Positions 26,441-34,975 of a stretch of 49,093 nucleotides of DNA are shown here, in pieces; the first letter of the stretch is position 1, and the number at the start of each line of letters is the position of its first letter. The stretch is from the NCBI GenBank assembly GCA_017656345.1, contig JACDNZ010000015.1, forward strand, positions 1 to 49,093. The letters run 5' to 3'. The position numbers and the translations under genes were made by a program. The notes beneath the pieces are model-generated. The model saw only the letters and a list, made by a program, of their open reading frames with translations. It had not been told where the DNA came from and searched no databases. Origin of the DNA: Thermosipho sp. (in: thermotogales). GTDB taxonomy: Bacteria > Thermotogota > Thermotogae > Thermotogales > Fervidobacteriaceae.

Positions 26441-27469
26441 ATCAGTAAAAAAATTACAATTAAAGATATTGCTAGAGCTTTAAATATAAATCCATCCACT
26501 GTTTCAAGAGCTTTGAATGATAAACCGGGTGTGAAACCAGAATTGAAAAAAAAGATAAAAGAAAAAGCCGAAGAATTGGGATATATTGTTTCTTTTCAAG
26601 CAAAATCATTAAGAACCAAAAAAACTATGACTATTGGAATTATATTATCAGATATAAAGAACCCGTTTTTTTTAGACTTTTTGGATGGTGTTGAGAGGGT
26701 ATTATTTCATAGAAAATATAAAATTCTTCTTGCTACTTCCAATGAAGATGTCAATAAGGAAAAGACATATTTAAAGTGGTTTTTGGAGCATGGGGTTGAT
26801 GGAATAATGATATCTCCGACATGTGGGAATGATGGAAGTAATAATTTAATGCTTTTAAGACAAATTAAAAAAAGAGGAATACCGATAGTCTTATATGACA
26901 GAAAATTTCAAGAAGCGGAAACAGAATTTGATTCGGTTACTATCAACAATTATCAAGCGGTTGTTAGTGCTGTTAAATATCTGGTAAATGATATGGGACA
27001 TAAAAAATTAGGCTTGTGTTTAATTGAACCAATGGTTTATACACTAAAAGAAAGGTATAAAGGATTTATTGAAGGATGTAAGTTTTTTGGAGCAGAATAT
27101 AAAGATGAGTGGATTGTTGTTTTATCAAAAGACGAAAAAGAAAATATGAAAAGATTGAAACGGTATTTTGAGGAATCAGGACCTACAGCAGTAATTGGAA
27201 GTAATCATTTTATTACTCAGCAATTATTAAAAACTGCAAAAAAATTAGATAAGAAAATCCCTGATGATTTGTCGTTAATTGCATTTGATGACAATATTGA
27301 AAATGAACTTTATGAAACACCTATCACAACAATTAAACAGCCAGTACTTTTGATAGGAAAAAATGCAGCAATTATGATGATGGGAAGATTGGATGGTGAA
27401 GATATGATTCCACAAAATATTGTTTTGAATTCGGAATTAATAATTCGGAAGTCTGTTAAGAAATTATAA
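26441..27469 (+). CDS. LacI-family regulator 1, non-canonical start
   Basis: This repressor of about 342 aa has an N-terminal HTH (TIKDIARALNINPSTVSRAL) and a periplasmic-binding-like effector domain (from about 60, TIGIILSDIKNPFFLDF). No ATG, GTG or TTG lies in frame between the stop at 26405-26407 and the TTG at 26513, which is inside the HTH. An ATC at 26441 occupies the position expected for the start: GGTGA plus four bases precedes it, exactly as before the ATG of LacI-2. Alternatively, GTG 26433 with AAGG upstream reads into the frame after slippage on seven A (26447-26453). The effector is probably the operon sugar. Confidence 0.85.
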   Translation: MSKKITIKDIARALNINPSTVSRALNDKPGVKPELKKKIKEKAEELGYIVSFQAKSLRTKKTMTIGIILSDIKNPFFLDFLDGVERVLFHRKYKILLATSNEDVNKEKTYLKWFLEHGVDGIMISPTCGNDGSNNLMLLRQIKKRGIPIVLYDRKFQEAETEFDSVTINNYQAVVSAVKYLVNDMGHKKLGLCLIEPMVYTLKERYKGFIEGCKFFGAEYKDEWIVVLSKDEKENMKRLKRYFEESGPTAVIGSNHFITQQLLKTAKKLDKKIPDDLSLIAFDDNIENELYETPITTIKQPVLLIGKNAAIMMMGRLDGEDMIPQNIVLNSELIIRKSVKKL

Positions 27470-27510
27470 CAAGGGGGGATTTCCCCGAAAAAAAACCAGG
27501 AGGTGGGGTC

Positions 27511-28503
27511 ATGAAGAAAGCTTTGTTAGTGTTATTTCTTGGATTATTTTTGGTGGGTATGACTTTGAATGCATTTTCAGTTAAAGCTGTTCCAACAAAA
27601 CAGATGAAGATATTCTTTATTGTTAAAGCAAGTGAATCAGAGTTTTGGCAAATAGTTATTGACGGTGCAAAAAAAGCAGCGGCGCATTTTGGGGTAACTT
27701 TAATTCACCAAGAACCTACTACTGAAGCGGATGTAGCAAAGCAAGTAGCAATTTTAGAAACAGCAATTTCTACAAAGCCAGATGCAATTGTTATTGCACC
27801 AACAGTTGCTGATGCTCTCGTACCAGGAATTGAAAAAGCTATGGACATGGGTATTCCAGTAATAATTATTGATTCAGCTGCTAATACAGACAATTATGTA
27901 AGTTTCTTAGCGTCAAATAATTATGTAATTGGTCAAGTGGCAGCAGATAAAATGGCAGAACTTTTAACAGAGAAATATGGAGAACCCAAGGGTCAGGTTG
28001 CATTGATTACATTCATGTCGGGTGTTGGATCTCTGGAAGCAAGAAAAAACGGTTTTGTGGACAGATTAAAAGAAAAATATCCAAATATTAAGGTTGTAGC
28101 AATTAGAGATGCGCAAGGAAAGCAAGGTAACACAATTGGTATCACACAAGATTTACTTACTGCATTCCCTAATCTAGATGGTATATATGCAAGTAACCAA
28201 TATACTGGTGATGAAATGGTAAGAGCATTGGATATGATGGGAAGAAAAGATCTTGCAACAGTTGCAGTTGACAGTGGTGCACAAGAAGTATGGGGATTAA
28301 AAAACGGATATCTTGATGCAATTCTTGTACAGAAACCTTGGGTTATGGGTTATGCAGGTGTTTCATATGCAATAATGGCTAGAAATGGAGTTCCAGTAGC
28401 TAAAAATGTTGATACTGGTATTATGGTTGTAACTCCTGAAATGATTGCTTCTGGAGCAGCAGATGAAGTGTTAGATCCAATTAATTTCCATAAAGATTGG
28501 TAA
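27511..28503 (+). CDS. Sugar-binding protein of an RbsB-type ABC importer
   Basis: This 330-aa periplasmic-binding protein of the ribose/galactose (Peripla_BP_4) family has a signal peptide (1 to about 25, KALLVLFLGLFLVGMTLNAF). The mature domain opens with MKIFFIVKASESEFWQIVIDGAKKAA. Further blocks are DAIVIAPTVADAL, GIPVIIIDSAAN and GIYASNQYTGDE. It should capture the deoxysugar. SD AGGAGGTGG precedes the ATG. The gene is followed by a terminator-like hairpin, then the ATPase and permease genes. A GC-rich hairpin without a T-run lies in its leader at about 27473-27486. Confidence 0.9.
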   Translation: MKKALLVLFLGLFLVGMTLNAFSVKAVPTKQMKIFFIVKASESEFWQIVIDGAKKAAAHFGVTLIHQEPTTEADVAKQVAILETAISTKPDAIVIAPTVADALVPGIEKAMDMGIPVIIIDSAANTDNYVSFLASNNYVIGQVAADKMAELLTEKYGEPKGQVALITFMSGVGSLEARKNGFVDRLKEKYPNIKVVAIRDAQGKQGNTIGITQDLLTAFPNLDGIYASNQYTGDEMVRALDMMGRKDLATVAVDSGAQEVWGLKNGYLDAILVQKPWVMGYAGVSYAIMARNGVPVAKNVDTGIMVVTPEMIASGAADEVLDPINFHKDW

Positions 28504-28515
28504 GAAGTTAAATAT

Positions 28516-28543
28516 TAGGGGAAGATTTTCTTCCCCTTTTTTT
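28516..28543 (+). terminator. Attenuating terminator after the binding-protein gene
   Basis: The stem AGGGGAAGA / TCTTCCCCT with a TTT loop is followed by seven T. It lies 12 bases before the start of the ATPase gene inside an operon, so termination is presumably partial. Confidence 0.85.
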
Positions 28544-28555
28544 GGGGGTGAAGAT

Positions 28556-30070
28556 GTGCAAAATGGATATGCTATTGAGCTAAAAGGTATAAGTAAATAT
28601 TTCCCTGGTGTTCAAGCTTTGAAAAATGTGGATTTTAATTTGAAGCTTGGTGAAGTAAAAGCTTTGATAGGGGAAAATGGGGCAGGAAAATCAACACTGA
28701 TTAAGATTCTTACAGGAGCATATTCAGCTGACGAAGGAGAAATTTATATTTTTGGTCAAAAGATAGAAAAAATGACTCCTATTATTTCAGAAAAATTAGG
28801 AATATCAGCTGTTTATCAAAATTTGGTTTTAGCTCCACATTTAACGGTGGCTGAAAATATATTTTTAAGCGAGTTGCCTTCGAAGTGGAATTTTGTAAGT
28901 AAAAGTATGTTATTTAAGAAAGCTAAAGAAGTTTTAAAAAGATTAGAATATCATGAAATTATTAATCCTAATGAGAAAGTTAAAAATCTTTCTGTGGCAC
29001 ATCAGGGTATTGTGGCAATAGCAAGAGCAATTTCAAAAAATGCTAAGATTGTAATTTTCGATGAACCTACTGCAGTGTTAACTAGTAAAGAAACAGAAGA
29101 GCTTTTTAGAATTATTTCGGAATTGAAGAAATCCAATGTATCAATTGTATATATTTCACATCGTTTAGAGGAGATTTTTAAGATTTGTGATAAAGCATAT
29201 GTTCTAAAGGATGGAGAATTTGTGATAGAAAAAGATATTAAAGATACAAATGAAGATGAACTAATCTCATATATGGTAGGAAGGAAATTAAAAAGGGATT
29301 TTTATATTTCTAAAGAAAAAGGAAAGGAAATATTGAGAGTAGAAAATTTAAAAAATGAGAAACTAAGAAATTGTAATCTTAGTTTATTTGAAGGTGAAAT
29401 TGTTGGTTTGTATGGTTTGGTAGGATCTGGAAGAACCGAACTTGCAAGAGCAATTTTTGGAGCAGATAAGATAGATAATGGAAAGATTTATATAAGTGGA
29501 AAATTAGAATATGTTTCTAATACTTTGAAAGCAATAAATAATAAATTGGCACTTATACCTGAGGATAGGAGAAATCAAGGCTTGGCGTTAAAACTTTCTG
29601 TAAAAGAAAACATTAATTTACCAGTTTATAGGAAAATTTCTAAATTTGGCTTTATTAATTCAAAAATTGAAAAAGAAACTGCTTTAGAATACGTTAGAAA
29701 ATTAGATATTAAGACTCCAGATATTTATAAAACGGTGCAAAATTTGAGTGGTGGGAATCAACAAAAAGTTGTTATTGCCAAATGGCTTGCTAGTGAAGCA
29801 AAAATATTTATTATGGATGAACCAACCAATGGAGTAGATGTAGGAGCAAAAGAAGAAATATATTCAATAATGAATGAACTTGCAAAAAATGGTGCGGCAA
29901 TATTGTTTATTTCTTCCTATATGCCTGAGTTAATGGGAATTTGTGATAGAATTTTGGTTATGAATTCCGGTAGAATAGTTGCAAATATTTCACGTGAGGA
30001 ATATGATGAGGAAAAAATTTTAGCTTATGCAATAAAAACTGCTAATTTTGAGGGGGTAGATTCCAAGTGA
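28556..30070 (+). CDS. RbsA-type sugar ABC transporter double ATPase
   Basis: This 504-aa fused two-domain ATPase energises import. NBD1 has GENGAGKST (about 40), an unusual signature LSVAHQGIVAIARAI and FDEPTAVL. NBD2 has the family-typical degenerate Walker A GLVGSGRTE, signature LSGGNQQKVVIAKWL and MDEPTNGVDVGAK. The start is GTG with GGGGGTGAA upstream. The stop overlaps the permease start by four bases. Length is that of E. coli RbsA/MglA. Confidence 0.92.
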   Translation: MQNGYAIELKGISKYFPGVQALKNVDFNLKLGEVKALIGENGAGKSTLIKILTGAYSADEGEIYIFGQKIEKMTPIISEKLGISAVYQNLVLAPHLTVAENIFLSELPSKWNFVSKSMLFKKAKEVLKRLEYHEIINPNEKVKNLSVAHQGIVAIARAISKNAKIVIFDEPTAVLTSKETEELFRIISELKKSNVSIVYISHRLEEIFKICDKAYVLKDGEFVIEKDIKDTNEDELISYMVGRKLKRDFYISKEKGKEILRVENLKNEKLRNCNLSLFEGEIVGLYGLVGSGRTELARAIFGADKIDNGKIYISGKLEYVSNTLKAINNKLALIPEDRRNQGLALKLSVKENINLPVYRKISKFGFINSKIEKETALEYVRKLDIKTPDIYKTVQNLSGGNQQKVVIAKWLASEAKIFIMDEPTNGVDVGAKEEIYSIMNELAKNGAAILFISSYMPELMGICDRILVMNSGRIVANISREEYDEEKILAYAIKTANFEGVDSK

Positions 30071-31005
30071 AGAAAATGAAATTCAATACTCAAATGATTC
30101 TTTTCTTAGTTGTAGTTGCTTTATGGATATTTTTAGCTGTTTCCAGTGAATATTTTTTGACATACTCCAATATAAAAAACATTATGCGACAGATGGCTAT
30201 ACAAGGAGTATTGGCTGTTGGAATGGTGGTAATTATTATAACAGCTGGAATTGATTTATCAGTTGGATCAGTGGTTGCATTAGTAAATATTATGTTATCA
30301 AAGATGCTAGCAAATCATTTTTCTATTCCTCTTGCCATTTTGATTGTTTTAATTGTTTCAACAAGTGTGGGATTAATTAATGGGATAGTAATATATGATT
30401 TTGGTGTACCAGCCTTTATAGCTACACTTGCAATGATGACAATTGCTAGGGGAATAACATTGTTAATTTCTGGTGGAAGTAATGTATTTGGACTTCCAAG
30501 AAGTGTAGCAAATTTTGCATCATCTGATTTTTTAGGAATACCTTCGTTGTTTTGGTTCTTGATTATAACAGTTGTTGTGACAGAAATTATACTTAGAAAA
30601 ACAAGATTTGGAAAATATATTTATGCTTTAGGGAGTAATCCGGAAGCAGCAAGGCTTTCAGGTGTGAATTTGAGGCTTGTAACATATGGTGTATATGCTT
30701 TAGGAGGATTTTTATGGGGAATTGGTGGAGTTTTAGAAACTACAAGATTGTGGATGGGTGTACCGACAACTGGAACAGGTTATGAATTAGATGCTATTGC
30801 GGCTGCTGTGTTGGGTGGTGCAAGTTTATTTGGTGCCGAAGGAAGTGCTTTAGGCGCATTTTTTGGTGCTTTAGTAATGATTACCATATATAATGGTGCA
30901 GTTTTGTTGAATATTAACCCATTCTGGCAAAGAATAATTGTTGGTGTTATCTTAGTTGTTATAGTGGCAATAGATCAGTTTAGAAAAAAAAGATCAAATG
31001 ATTAG
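30067..31005 (+). CDS. RbsC-type sugar ABC transporter permease
   Basis: This 312-aa inner-membrane permease of the BPD_transp_2 family has about nine to ten hydrophobic segments. Family blocks are ITAGIDLSVGSVVALVN, VPAFIATLAMMTIARG, YALGSNPEAARLSGVN (the ATPase-contact loop) and AAAVLGGASLFGAEGSALGAFFGAL. The start is GTG, overlapping the ATPase stop (GTGA). Only one permease gene is present, so it should act as a homodimer. fucU follows after 11 bases. Confidence 0.92.
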   Translation: MKKMKFNTQMILFLVVVALWIFLAVSSEYFLTYSNIKNIMRQMAIQGVLAVGMVVIIITAGIDLSVGSVVALVNIMLSKMLANHFSIPLAILIVLIVSTSVGLINGIVIYDFGVPAFIATLAMMTIARGITLLISGGSNVFGLPRSVANFASSDFLGIPSLFWFLIITVVVTEIILRKTRFGKYIYALGSNPEAARLSGVNLRLVTYGVYALGGFLWGIGGVLETTRLWMGVPTTGTGYELDAIAAAVLGGASLFGAEGSALGAFFGALVMITIYNGAVLLNINPFWQRIIVGVILVVIVAIDQFRKKRSND

Positions 31006-31016
31006 GAGCTGAGAAT

Positions 31017-31436
31017 ATGTTAAAAAATATACCAATTCAAATTTCACCGGAATTAATGAAAGTTTTGATGGAAATGGGGCATGGGGATGAAATATTACTA
31101 GCAGATGGAAATTTTCCCGCATATTCGTATGGTAAAAAGGTTATTCGGGCTGATGGTTTGGGAATTCCCGAGCTTATGGAAGGAATTTTAAAATTTCTCC
31201 CCTTGGATACTTTTGTGGATTTTAATGTGATTTTTATGGATAATGGCTTAGATGAAAAACCAAAAATTTGGGAAAAATATATCGAAATCTTAGAGAATTC
31301 TGGAGAGAAGTACAATTATATATCCATAGAGAGATTTCAGTTTTATGAAAGATGTAAAAATGCATTTGCTATTGTTGCTACAAGTGAAACAGCTTTATAT
31401 GCAAATGTAATCCTTAAAAAAGGAGTTGTCAAATGA
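31017..31436 (+). CDS. fucU: L-fucose mutarotase (RbsD/FucU family)
   Basis: This 139-aa protein follows E. coli FucU closely along its length. Shared blocks are ISPELMKVLMEMGHGDEI, FPAYSYGKKVIRADG and FYERCKNAFAIVATSE with the catalytic Tyr, then VILKKGV. It interconverts alpha and beta L-fucopyranose to feed the isomerase. The FYER signature separates FucU from RbsD. This is the best single indicator that the operon handles an L-fucose-type sugar. The next gene starts at the base after its stop. Confidence 0.92.
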   Translation: MLKNIPIQISPELMKVLMEMGHGDEILLADGNFPAYSYGKKVIRADGLGIPELMEGILKFLPLDTFVDFNVIFMDNGLDEKPKIWEKYIEILENSGEKYNYISIERFQFYERCKNAFAIVATSETALYANVILKKGVVK

Positions 31437-32063
31437 ATGATTTTTATTGATTCGATATCTAGTAATGCAATTGAATTAATTTCAAAAAATCTTTTTTTTG
31501 AAGGTTTAACTACAAATCCAACAATATTAAAAAAGAATAATATTAGTTTTGAAACAGCTTTACAACTTTTGTATAAAGTTCGTGGAACTCATTTTGTTCA
31601 AATAAGTTTGAGAAACAAAAGATATTTAAATTATTTGATGGAAAAATCTTTTTTTAGTGATAAAATAGTTGTCAAATTGCCGTGGGTTCCACTAGAAATT
31701 TCAGATTTTGTAAGAAAACTTCGTGAAAGAAGATATAAAATATGTGCAACTGCTGTTTATAGTTTCAACCAAATTGTTAGTGCCTTAACATTGGATGTAG
31801 AGTATATTGCTATTTATTATTCACGGATGTTGAAATGTGGCTATAAAAAAGAATATATAAAAGAATTATTAACAATATTTCCTTATCCTGAGAAGTTTTT
31901 GGTTGCAAGTCTAAAAACAGTGGATGATATTAATGAAGTAATAAAAATGGGATATAAGAATATAACAATCGATGAAAAATTGGCTTTGGAATTTTTTAAG
32001 GTAAAATTTCCAAATAATGATTTAGAAAGATTTGAGAAAGATTTTAAGGAGGAATTGAGTTGA
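31437..32063 (+). CDS. Transaldolase/fructose-6-phosphate aldolase-like protein
   Basis: This 208-aa protein has the pattern of the small FSA/transaldolase group: FIDSISSNAIE, EGLTTNPTILKK, KIVVKLPW with the Schiff-base Lys near 80, CATAVYSFNQIVSAL, YIAIYYSRM and FLVASLKTVDDI. It diverges from typical FSA around the active site (KLPWVPLE instead of KVPVTxEG), so it may act on a different keto donor. The start abuts the fucU stop and its end overlaps the PfkB start, showing tight coupling. Such an enzyme is not part of the textbook fucose route. Confidence 0.8.
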   Translation: MIFIDSISSNAIELISKNLFFEGLTTNPTILKKNNISFETALQLLYKVRGTHFVQISLRNKRYLNYLMEKSFFSDKIVVKLPWVPLEISDFVRKLRERRYKICATAVYSFNQIVSALTLDVEYIAIYYSRMLKCGYKKEYIKELLTIFPYPEKFLVASLKTVDDINEVIKMGYKNITIDEKLALEFFKVKFPNNDLERFEKDFKEELS

Positions 32064-32992
32064 TACTTTGTGCAGGAGAATCATTGATAGATTTAATAGG
32101 TGAAGAAGGAAAAGGAATAAAGCAAAGTGAATATTTTAAACCTAGAATAGGTGGTTCGCCCCTGAATGTAGTTATTGGTCTTTCAAGGTTAGGAAAAGAT
32201 GTCGCTTTTTTAACAAAGGTGGGGGATGATTATTTTGGTGAGAAAATAAAAGATTTTTTGATTACTGAAAAGGTTAAATCTGAATACATTTTCATTGCTA
32301 ATGGTAAAAAAACACCACTTGCTTTTGTTGCACTGTCGAAAGACAAGGTTCCTGAATATGAGTTTTATAGGCAGAACACTGCAGATTTAGATATTACAGA
32401 TGAAGATATTCAAAAAGTAAATTTGGATGAAATTGAAATATTTCATTTTGGCTCTATTTCTCTGATTGAAGGTAGAACTGCTGAAAGTTTAATTAGCTTA
32501 TTTTATTTGATGAAAGAAAAAGATATAGTTACTTCGCTTGATCCAAATGTTAGGAATAATTTAATTCCAAACATTGAAGAATATAAAGACAAGTTGTTAA
32601 AAATAATGAAAACAGTTGATATTTTGAAATTGAGTGAAGAAGATTTGAAATTTTTCTTACCTAATAATTCATTTGATTCTTTTGTCGAATTTTTAGAAAG
32701 AAAAGATAAGATAACATTTTTAACACTTGGCAAAAAAGGATCTTTAGCTTATTTTGGAGGAAAGATTTTTAAAAATGATGCAAAGAAATTCGGAACAATA
32801 GTTGATACTACTGGTTGTGGTGATGCTTATATGGCTGCAATATTATATAAAGTATCACAAATAGGATATTCGAAATTAAGGGAAGATAATTTATATGATA
32901 TTATGAATTTTGCATCAGTGGTTGCCGGAATTGTTGCAACAAAATATGGTGGAGCGTCTTCAATGCCAAGAAAAGAAGATCTGGGGATTTGA
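32060..32992 (+). CDS. PfkB-family carbohydrate kinase
   Basis: This 310-aa ribokinase-fold kinase has the N-terminal GESLIDLIGE and the substrate loop GGSPLNVVIGLSRLG. The C-terminal active site is VDTTGCGDAYMAAIL, with catalytic Asp and Cys where GAGD is usual. The pattern fits fructokinase or 2-keto-3-deoxygluconate kinase more than ribokinase. The start is TTG, overlapping the previous stop by four bases. Because a separate FGGY kinase is also present, this enzyme probably phosphorylates a different intermediate or sugar. The substrate is undetermined. Confidence 0.88.
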   Translation: MILCAGESLIDLIGEEGKGIKQSEYFKPRIGGSPLNVVIGLSRLGKDVAFLTKVGDDYFGEKIKDFLITEKVKSEYIFIANGKKTPLAFVALSKDKVPEYEFYRQNTADLDITDEDIQKVNLDEIEIFHFGSISLIEGRTAESLISLFYLMKEKDIVTSLDPNVRNNLIPNIEEYKDKLLKIMKTVDILKLSEEDLKFFLPNNSFDSFVEFLERKDKITFLTLGKKGSLAYFGGKIFKNDAKKFGTIVDTTGCGDAYMAAILYKVSQIGYSKLREDNLYDIMNFASVVAGIVATKYGGASSMPRKEDLGI

Positions 32993-33002
32993 GGTGATTA
33001 AT

Positions 33003-33602
33003 GTGGATTTAAAAGATAAACTTGTTTTATTTTCAAGACTTATATGGGAAAGAAAATTAACCGAAAGTATAGGAGGTAATTTCAGCATAAGAGATAAGAA
33101 TAAAGTTTATATTACGCCTACTACATTTTTAAAAAAATTTATTGAAAGGGAGGATATTGTTACGATAGACATAGATGGAAAAATTTTAGAGGGTAAAAGA
33201 AATCCTTCATCAGAGTGGAGAATGCATACCCTAATATATAAAGTTAGATCAGATATATATTCTATAATTCACGCTCATCCTCCGTATGCAACATTGTATG
33301 CTGTTAGAGGTGAGGAGATTCCAGTCTTTTTAACACCAGAATCACAAATTTATCTGAAGAATATTTTTTATGCAAATTATGCCACACCAGGTACAGAAGA
33401 ATTTGCAAGAAAAATATTACCCGGATTAGAAAATGGTTCCGAAATTTTCATTTTGAAAAATCATGGAGTTACAGTAATTGATAAGACAATAGAAATGGCA
33501 TATGCAAAGTTGGAAATGCTTGAATTTGTTTGTATGCTTGGAAGCATGTTAGATAACCCAACGAATTATTATGTAATTGATAAAAATTTGGAGGGAGTTT
33601 GA
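33003..33602 (+). CDS. fucA: Class II aldolase, L-fuculose-1-phosphate aldolase-like
   Basis: This 199-aa zinc aldolase should split a 1-phospho-deoxyketose into DHAP and L-lactaldehyde. FucA-like features are ESIGGNFSIR near 20, PSSEWRMHTLIYK with the catalytic Glu, IIHAHPPYATLYA with two Zn His, and LKNHGVTVI with the third Zn His. The start is GTG 33003 with GAGGTGA five bases upstream; GTG 32994 is possible. Longer reading frames extend into pfkB and are unlikely. Length is a little under E. coli FucA (215). L-rhamnulose-1-phosphate cannot be excluded as substrate. Confidence 0.87.
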   Translation: MDLKDKLVLFSRLIWERKLTESIGGNFSIRDKNKVYITPTTFLKKFIEREDIVTIDIDGKILEGKRNPSSEWRMHTLIYKVRSDIYSIIHAHPPYATLYAVRGEEIPVFLTPESQIYLKNIFYANYATPGTEEFARKILPGLENGSEIFILKNHGVTVIDKTIEMAYAKLEMLEFVCMLGSMLDNPTNYYVIDKNLEGV

Positions 33603-33604
33603 TA

Positions 33605-34975
33605 ATGGAAAAAAGGTTTTTGGCAATAGATTTTGGGGCTTCAAGTATAAAAACTGTTGTAGCTGAGTTAATGGGTGAGAGAATAAATATTTTAGATTTG
33701 AAAAAGTTTCGTAATGAATATTTTCAAAGTAAGGGGTATTATTTATGGAATGTTGGATATTTTTTGAATGTTGTTTCTAAGATAATTGAATGGGCAAAGG
33801 ATGAATATAATGTATTGTCTTTTGGCATAGATTCATGGGGAGTAGATTTTGGTATAGTTTTTGAAGATACACCATTTTTGGTATTTCCTTTGCATTACAG
33901 AAATATGTTTGAACACTTGGATATGGTGGAAGATGTTGTTAAAGATTTTGGGGATGGTTATTTGCTTTTTAAGAAAACGGGAGTGTTTCCACATCCTTAC
34001 AATACCATATTTCAGATTAAACTTTTGAAAATTTCAACTCCCGATTTTTTTAGGCAAAATTTTAAAATACTAAATATTCCTCAATTTTTAATTTATATGC
34101 TAAATGGGGAAAAATTTTCTGAATATACAATGGCTACTACAACTCAACTTTATTCAATAACAAAAAGAAAATGGGATGATGAAATTTTAGATTATTTAAA
34201 GTTAAATGAAGAAAATTTTGGTGAAATAAATTATCCAAATGGGATCATTGGTAGTTATAAAGGAATGGATATAGTAAATATTCCATCTCATGATACAGCA
34301 TGTGCATTTTGTACATTACCATTTGATGATAGAGATACATTAATAATTAGCTCGGGTAGTTGGAATGTTGTTGGTGTAAAGATTCAAGAACCAATTGTAA
34401 ATAAAGAAGCATATGAAAAAGAATTTTCAAATGAGGGAACATTTGAAGGAAAATATAGATTGGTGGCCAATATTCCTGGATTTTGGATTTTAGAGCAAAT
34501 TTTATTTGAATTGAGAGAGCAAGGGGGAAAAATAGATTATGAAAAGATGATTCAATTAGCAAGGAATGCTCGTATAAATAACAGATATTTGGACCTTAAA
34601 GATCCTGAGTTACAATCTCCAGGAAACATTATAGACAAAATAAAATCCCGGATAAAAGAAGCTAATTTAATTGGAGATGTTATAAAAATAGCTTTAGACA
34701 GCATTGTAAACGAAATTTATCAAGTTTACCAGTATTTTAGCAATATTTTAAAAGTTAAATTCAAAAGATTATATCTAGTTGGTGGAGGGGTGAAGAATGA
34801 ATTATTCTGTGAATTGTTGTCAAGAAGATTAAAGCTACCAGTTTATATAGGATTTTCTGAGAGCTCAGCATATGGTAATATTTTTTCACAAATATTCATT
34901 AATGAGAATATGAAAAATTTATCTGAATTAAAAAAGTTTATAAGAAAATCGTTTGAAATAAAAAAGATTGATTAA
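33605..34975 (+). CDS. FGGY carbohydrate kinase, rhamnulokinase-like
   Basis: This 456-aa FGGY kinase has blocks closer to RhaB than to FucK. FAIDFGASS-type phosphate loop (LAIDFGASSIKTVV) is followed by FGIDSWGVDFGIV, YTMATTTQLYSIT, IPSHDTACAF, IISSGSWNVVGV and the C-terminal LYLVGGGVKN. It should phosphorylate a 6-deoxyketose at O1, feeding the class II aldolase upstream. ATG 33605 follows GGAGGGAG; the in-frame TTG at 33599 is rejected. It is the last gene of the operon and its stop overlaps that of the opposing LacI-2 gene. Confidence 0.88.
   Translation: MEKRFLAIDFGASSIKTVVAELMGERINILDLKKFRNEYFQSKGYYLWNVGYFLNVVSKIIEWAKDEYNVLSFGIDSWGVDFGIVFEDTPFLVFPLHYRNMFEHLDMVEDVVKDFGDGYLLFKKTGVFPHPYNTIFQIKLLKISTPDFFRQNFKILNIPQFLIYMLNGEKFSEYTMATTTQLYSITKRKWDDEILDYLKLNEENFGEINYPNGIIGSYKGMDIVNIPSHDTACAFCTLPFDDRDTLIISSGSWNVVGVKIQEPIVNKEAYEKEFSNEGTFEGKYRLVANIPGFWILEQILFELREQGGKIDYEKMIQLARNARINNRYLDLKDPELQSPGNIIDKIKSRIKEANLIGDVIKIALDSIVNEIYQVYQYFSNILKVKFKRLYLVGGGVKNELFCELLSRRLKLPVYIGFSESSAYGNIFSQIFINENMKNLSELKKFIRKSFEIKKID

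Noticed and set aside
27472-27487. GC-rich hairpin before the RbsB-type gene as a terminator of LacI-1
   Set aside because: It is followed by a run of A, not T, on the + strand, so it is not a normal terminator. It may only structure the leader.
32910-33002. N-terminal extension of the class II aldolase
   Set aside because: It reads the end of pfkB in another frame, and a good GAGGTGA site marks GTG 33003 as start.
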